Source of the DNA: Pisolithus tinctorius
Taxonomy: Eukaryota; Basidiomycota; Agaricomycetes; Boletales; Pisolithaceae
Reading direction: 5' to 3'
Length of the DNA: 64,000 bases
Assembly: GCA_024663395.1 (NCBI GenBank)
Contig: JANFAH010000040.1
Coordinates: forward strand, 62,001 to 126,000
Shown: in pieces, positions 63,705 through 64,000 of the stretch
Numbering within the stretch: position 1 is the stretch's first letter
Layout: every line of letters starts with the position of its first letter
Notes under the pieces: generated by a model
Database searches by the model: none
What the model was told of the DNA's origin: nothing
Seen by the model: the letters and a program-made list of their open reading frames with translations, nothing else
Position numbers and translations under genes: made by a program

Positions 63705-64000
63705 TGTCATAACCATGCGTTCACACTAAGCCCTTACTCACTCTGTGCCCTACTCTGCCAGTCATTCACTCACTCCGCACCAACTCTGCCCAACTTCTGT
63801 TGGTTGCGAACCATCTCCGCTCCGACTGCTGTTGGACTTGTGTTACTCTCCTACTGGACCAAGTGGTCTGTCCTCTGAGGGGTCATGTGACTACCTTCGC
63901 AGTCAGGTACTCCACAGCGCACTCACCGCATGGTCCAGCACCTGGACTGTTTCCTTTTCTGGATGTTCTGTGATACCCATTCATATGTCCTCCATCTACC
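63705..64000 (+). mobile_element. LTR of family B, cut by the window edge
   Basis: TGTCATAACCATGCGTTCAC, then the B LTR sequence with more CpG than the other copies (for example ccgcaccaactctgcc). It abuts the polypurine tract of LTR A, so it inserted into or recombined with that element. Confidence 0.82.

Overview
The window is a transposon graveyard from a filamentous fungus, most likely an Agaricomycete (Basidiomycota). This rests on 43-57 nt spliceosomal introns with GTRNGT-type donors, a Plavaka-type (CACTA superfamily) transposase, chromodomain Ty3/gypsy elements (chromoviruses), Tc1/mariner and PIF/Harbinger elements, and decay dominated by C-to-T and G-to-A changes at CpG. I see no rRNA, tRNA or CRISPR array. 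The only host-type gene is a broken casein kinase 1. The species cannot be named from this sequence.

Layout. 1-3.6 kb: minus-strand gag-like gene joined to a decayed gene made of tandem exon-intron modules, with LTR C and its primer binding site upstream (3642-4091). 4.2-6.1 kb: 3' end of a gypsy pol followed by polypurine tract and LTR A. 6.1-15.5 kb: minus-strand Ty1/copia remnant, split by D1 (7244-14845), a full-length CpG-rich chromovirus with 530-bp LTRs, TSD gccat, gag, pol joined by a probable -1 frameshift, and a spliced antisense gene between pol and the 3' LTR. 15.5-21 kb: an element with LTR C, an SR-rich gag, zinc knuckle and protease, interrupted by a solo LTR B that itself holds a solo LTR. 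21.2-21.9 kb: minisatellite. 22.2-49.5 kb: a deep nest. A Tc1/IS630-type transposase gene is split by a fold-back element (22287-23923) and by an LTR element (24559-49339, TSD ctgc). That LTR element holds a PIF/Harbinger element (about 25211-49083), which holds chromovirus D2 (26390-47162, minus strand, TSD aatcc). D2 holds a Plavaka gene, a casein kinase 1 pseudogene and several solo LTRs. 49.6-51.2 kb: a Tc1 element with DD34E transposase. 51.4-61.1 kb: chromovirus B with decayed gag-pol and its own antisense gene. 61.1-64 kb: fragments of at least three more LTR elements.

Genes that belong together: in D1, D2 and B the sense strand encodes capsid/nucleocapsid and protease-RT-RNase H-integrase-chromodomain. 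In all three a minus-sense gene between pol and the 3' LTR encodes a coiled-coil protein; D1 has a complete fungal Zn2Cys6-type cysteine array, B a similar one, and D2 keeps the second half. In D1 this gene has one 50-nt intron. This conserved antisense gene, the A_AAA_AAA slippery site directly before the gag stop, the CG-centred 4-bp target sites of LTR families C and E, and an open reading frame inside LTR E are the most interesting observations. Outside D1 almost every coding region is broken, so most coding calls are pseudogenes.
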